Origin: Chitinophagales bacterium
GTDB lineage: Bacteria; Bacteroidota; Bacteroidia; Chitinophagales; UBA10324
Length of the DNA stretch: 64,000 nucleotides
Assembly: GCA_025057275.1 (NCBI GenBank)
Contig: JANWXQ010000065.1
Coordinates: forward strand, 33,607-97,606
Reading direction: 5' to 3'
Shown: positions 61,131-64,000 of the stretch, piece after piece
How the letters are laid out: each line of letters opens with the position of its first letter
Position numbering within the stretch: the first letter of the stretch is position 1
Made by a program: the position numbers and the translations under genes
Notes under the pieces: model-generated
Seen by the model: the letters and a program-made list of their open reading frames with translations, nothing else
What the model was told of the DNA's origin: nothing
Database searches by the model: none

Positions 61131-62651
61131 ATGAACCTGCGCACCGTTCGCACGGCTTTGATTTCGGTTTACGAAAAAGAAGGCCTGGAACCCCTGGCCC
61201 GCCTGCTGCATGAATTCGGCGTTCGCCTCATTAGCACGGGAGGTACAGAAAAGCATCTGCGCCAACTGGGCTTACCGGTTACTACGGTGGAAAGCCTTAC
61301 CGGCTTTCCCGAGCTGCTTGACGGAAGGGTAAAAACCCTGCATCCGGCCGTTTTTGCTGCCCTGCTCAGCCGCCGCACCCCTGAAGATGCCGAGCAATTG
61401 CAACGCCGCGGAATTGAACCTATTGATTTGGTCGTGGTGGACCTTTATCCCTTCGAACGGTCTTTCCAAGCCGATGCTTTGTTGCATGAAGCCCTGGAAC
61501 TGATTGACATCGGCGGTGTGGCCCTGTTGCGTGCTGCAGCAAAAAACTTTCCCGAAGTGCTGCTTTGCCCGTCGCGGCAGCATTACGAACCGGTCAGAAA
61601 GTTGTTGCAGGAGGGCAAAGGCCAAAGCACCCTGGACCAACGCAGGCAATTGGCCTCGGAAGGTTTTGCGCTGACCGCACACTACGACAGCCTGATCGCT
61701 AGCTACCTGAACCGACAGGTTCAACATGCATCCGAACCGTTCTCCCCTTCGGGTAGTATGCCGCTTCGTTATGGGGAAAATCCACATCAGGAAGCCACCT
61801 ATTCCGGCGAACTCTCCGGATGGTTACGCCAACTGGCAGGCAAAATGTTATCGTACAACAACCTGCTGGATGTCGATGCGGCCCTGGCCCTGATCAGCGA
61901 ATTCAGCGAGCCTACCTGCGCCATTGTCAAACACACCAATCCCTGTGGCTGCGCATCGGCTGATGAGGTCAGCGAGGCATTCCGTCGGGCTTATGCCGCC
62001 GACCCGCAGTCGGCCTTCGGAGGCATTATCATTGTCAATCGTGAAGTAACTCAGGCGCTGGCCGAGAGCCTGCAGGGACTGTTTTTTGAAATCCTGATTG
62101 CGCCGTCTTTTAGCGAACAGGCGCTGGCCCGGTTTCGCCAGAGCCAGCGCATCCTGTTGCAGCAGACAGCGCCTTATGTTGCTGAAGTGCAACAATCCCG
62201 AACGGTATTGGGCGGCATTCTGAAGCAGGACTACGACAACAAATGCTCTGACCCTGAGCGCTGGCAGTTTGTAACCGACAGGCGCCCCGATGCGCGCCAA
62301 ACCGTTGATCTGTTGTTTGCGGAAAAATGTGCCAAACACTTAAAGAGCAATGCCATTGCCCTGGTGCGCAACAGCCAGATGGTGGGCATGGGCTGCGGTC
62401 AGCCTTCGCGTATTGAAGCCGTTCATCAGGCAGTGATGCGGGCAGAACGCAATGGACTTTCTGCTGCTGATGCCGTTATGGCCAGCGACGCTTTTTTTCC
62501 TTTTCCGGACAGCGTGGAAGTAGCTGCCGCTGCCGGCGTCAGGGCTATTCTGCAACCCGGCGGCAGCCGCCGCGATGCCGAGGTGATTGCTGCCTGCAAC
62601 CGGCTGGGTGTGGCCATGGTGTTCACCGGACTGCGTCACTTCAGGCACTGA
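61131..62651 (+). CDS. purH: Bifunctional AICAR transformylase / IMP cyclohydrolase
   Basis: PurH performs the last two steps of de novo IMP synthesis. The 506-residue protein has the IMP cyclohydrolase domain (residues 1-~190, with TALISVYEKEGLEPLARLL, STGGTEKHL and GRVKTLHP) and the AICAR transformylase domain. The latter carries LRYGENPHQ, the catalytic region VKHTNPCG (His/Lys), and SDAFFPFPDSVE. The ATG at 61131 is preferred over an upstream TTG at 61101. It converges with the OmpA-type gene. Confidence 0.96.
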   Translation: MNLRTVRTALISVYEKEGLEPLARLLHEFGVRLISTGGTEKHLRQLGLPVTTVESLTGFPELLDGRVKTLHPAVFAALLSRRTPEDAEQLQRRGIEPIDLVVVDLYPFERSFQADALLHEALELIDIGGVALLRAAAKNFPEVLLCPSRQHYEPVRKLLQEGKGQSTLDQRRQLASEGFALTAHYDSLIASYLNRQVQHASEPFSPSGSMPLRYGENPHQEATYSGELSGWLRQLAGKMLSYNNLLDVDAALALISEFSEPTCAIVKHTNPCGCASADEVSEAFRRAYAADPQSAFGGIIIVNREVTQALAESLQGLFFEILIAPSFSEQALARFRQSQRILLQQTAPYVAEVQQSRTVLGGILKQDYDNKCSDPERWQFVTDRRPDARQTVDLLFAEKCAKHLKSNAIALVRNSQMVGMGCGQPSRIEAVHQAVMRAERNGLSAADAVMASDAFFPFPDSVEVAAAAGVRAILQPGGSRRDAEVIAACNRLGVAMVFTGLRHFRH

Positions 62652-62683
62652 GCCAACCGGTATGCGCTCTGCGCACGGCAGTC

Positions 62684-64000
62684 TCACTCTTCCACTAAAA
62701 CGATTTCCACCCTACGATTCAAGGCACGTCCCCGTTCGTCGCGGTTGTCAGCAATGGGATTTTCAAAGTTGAGCCCCACAATGCGCAGTCGGGCTGTACT
62801 GATACCCTGTTTGGACAGAAAGTCCTTGACGGCATTGGCGCGCATTTCCGACAAACGCTGATTGTAGCGGCGCGATCCGATGTTGTCGGTATAACCGTAC
62901 AGCTCGCAGATAAACTGGGTATGCCGCTGCAGGTAGTGGGCCAGAGCGGTTAATTCATCCTTTGACGTGTCGGGGATAATGGCTTTGTCGGTATCAAAAT
63001 GAATATTGGTCAGGGTAAAGCGTTCGTAGTCGGCCTGTTCCTGGGCCAGGCTGTCTCTTTCTTTTTTGCTGCGGGCAACCGGCAGACCAAACAGGCTGTC
63101 GATGCGGTGGCTGAGATCGGCATATTCCCGGAAACGCGGCTGCAGCGGATCGCGAACGCTGCGAAACGAATGGTGCTGAATAAAAACGCCGGAATCGTAT
63201 TGCGGATCGCCCACATCGCCGATGGCAATTTTCATCCGGTATTTGCGGAACGGCACCACATAATACGTGGCTGTCATCACAGTGGTCAATCCGTCAAACT
63301 GAAGATGCTGCACACGTGCTTGCGGCAAACGCTTGAGCTTTTTGGGGTCGGTTTCGTAATAGTCGCTGTACGGGTTCTTGTCTTTTTTCTTTTTTTCCTT
63401 TCCGGGAAGATTTTTTTTCAAATCAACTTTTTTGAAATAATCATTATCCAGATAAAACTCGCTGTTGCTTTTGGCATTCACGTTATTGACGGTAACCGGA
63501 AGTACCGATCGGGGCACTGTAGCCAGATTAACGGGGCTCATCTTGTCGCCGCTGAGCACGAAGGCAAACACATCGTTGTACCGCGAGTGAACGTATTCAG
63601 GATATTCCTCCGAGCCAAATACATAGGTTACGGATATTTTATTGTGAAATGAGATAAAATCAAATTCCAAAACCGTAGCATCGTAGGTAACGCTTCGCGA
63701 TATGCGGTTCAGGTCGCGGTCGCCCTTGGGGCGGTTGCGCGAACCGACGGGGAAAAAGCTGGTGGTGGTCCAAGGGGAATTGTTGTAACCCACGGCATCA
63801 GCAGCCCGGCCTGTGGAAAGAATAAGGCCGCTGTCCAGGCCGGTAATGCGTTGCGGATCAGCAAACCACCCCAGGCTGCCGGGTCGGCCCTGAAAGCTGA
63901 TGTTGCGGACCACGATGCCATCGCCGACCAGTAAACGATTGACCAACAGTTCAGCCGACAGGCTGGTATCGATGGCAATCTGAGCCGTAGCCGGAAGAAA
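62684..64000 (-). CDS. Choice-of-anchor-L and OmpA domain protein (N-terminus beyond the window)
   Basis: The frame stays open to the window edge, and residues FLPATAQ there look like the end of a signal peptide, so only a few residues are missing. 438 residues are visible. The first ~180 form a choice-of-anchor-L domain: ITGLDSGLILSTGRAAD, YDATVLEFDFISFHNKIS, VFGSEEYPEYVHSRYNDVF and AFVLSG. A Lys-rich segment and a beta-rich linker follow. The C-terminal ~110 residues are an OmpA-like peptidoglycan-binding domain (IHFDTDKAIIP, LYGYTDNIGSRRYNQRLSE, NRRVEIVLVEE). It probably links a surface-exposed domain to the cell wall. Confidence 0.85.
   Translation of the reverse strand, partial: FLPATAQIAIDTSLSAELLVNRLLVGDGIVVRNISFQGRPGSLGWFADPQRITGLDSGLILSTGRAADAVGYNNSPWTTTSFFPVGSRNRPKGDRDLNRISRSVTYDATVLEFDFISFHNKISVTYVFGSEEYPEYVHSRYNDVFAFVLSGDKMSPVNLATVPRSVLPVTVNNVNAKSNSEFYLDNDYFKKVDLKKNLPGKEKKKKDKNPYSDYYETDPKKLKRLPQARVQHLQFDGLTTVMTATYYVVPFRKYRMKIAIGDVGDPQYDSGVFIQHHSFRSVRDPLQPRFREYADLSHRIDSLFGLPVARSKKERDSLAQEQADYERFTLTNIHFDTDKAIIPDTSKDELTALAHYLQRHTQFICELYGYTDNIGSRRYNQRLSEMRANAVKDFLSKQGISTARLRIVGLNFENPIADNRDERGRALNRRVEIVLVEE

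Noticed and set aside
1..64000. CRISPR array, tRNA, rRNA, prophage or insertion sequence
   Set aside because: No regularly spaced direct repeats, cloverleaf-like elements in the short intergenic gaps, transposase or phage genes were seen on reading through.

Overview
The window looks like a chromosome segment of a Bacteroidota bacterium, probably near Chitinophagales or Saprospirales; the sequence alone does not fix the rank. Three observations support this. Six large secreted proteins end in recognisable type IX secretion system (T9SS) C-terminal sorting domains (an FPNP or YPNP motif, then a short beta-sandwich ending in a hydrophobic/basic tail), and a seventh ends in a weaker version. Many start codons are preceded by a TAnnTTTG-type -7 box, usually by fewer than 25 bases and without a clear Shine-Dalgarno sequence. 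Several gene groups also match usual Bacteroidota arrangements, such as dut / nucleotidyltransferase / TPR lipoprotein / DUF4292-type lipoprotein / EnvC-like protein. I see no rRNA, tRNA, CRISPR array, prophage or insertion sequence. Coding density is very high and no gene-free stretch exceeds 300 bases.

Layout. 1-8.1 kb: the 3' end of a T9SS cargo gene, a 46-residue His-rich membrane microprotein, a double-AAA CbxX-type ATPase with a duplicated N-terminal beta domain, an alpha/beta hydrolase, acylphosphatase and a secreted matrixin-like metalloprotease. 8.1-14.3 kb: the rimP-nusA-infB translation/transcription operon behind serS, with a terminator-like hairpin directly before rimP. 14.3-18.2 kb: marC, methylmalonyl-CoA epimerase, an iscS-iscU-iscA iron-sulfur operon with a palindrome at its promoter, and a methyltransferase. 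18.3-25.6 kb: a membrane PHP-like protein paired with an ArnT/PMT-type glycosyltransferase, then a GlmM-type hexosephosphate mutase, a mitochondrial-type citrate synthase and mnmE. 25.6-32.5 kb: the cell-envelope operon and a polysaccharide flippase.

32.5-37.3 kb: the two halves of a split transketolase separated by two secreted vWA paralogues, all four genes joined by TGATG/ATGA stop-start overlaps. 37.3-41.7 kb: tatA, a LysM lytic transglycosylase and a ChrA-type transporter followed closely by a sulfotransferase. 41.7-58.4 kb: T9SS cargo territory, with a two-HKD phospholipase D-like protein, a 1429-residue GEVED/Ig-like protein, a cupredoxin-like protein and two ~950-residue beta-propeller-repeat paralogues, interleaved with hflX and a membrane patatin. 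58.4-64 kb: rluB, a LOG-family protein, an outer-membrane barrel candidate, purH and a choice-of-anchor-L/OmpA protein cut by the window end.

The least expected items are the vWA pair inside the transketolase operon, the possible attenuator before rimP-nusA-infB, and the ATPase with duplicated N-terminal domains beside a microprotein.
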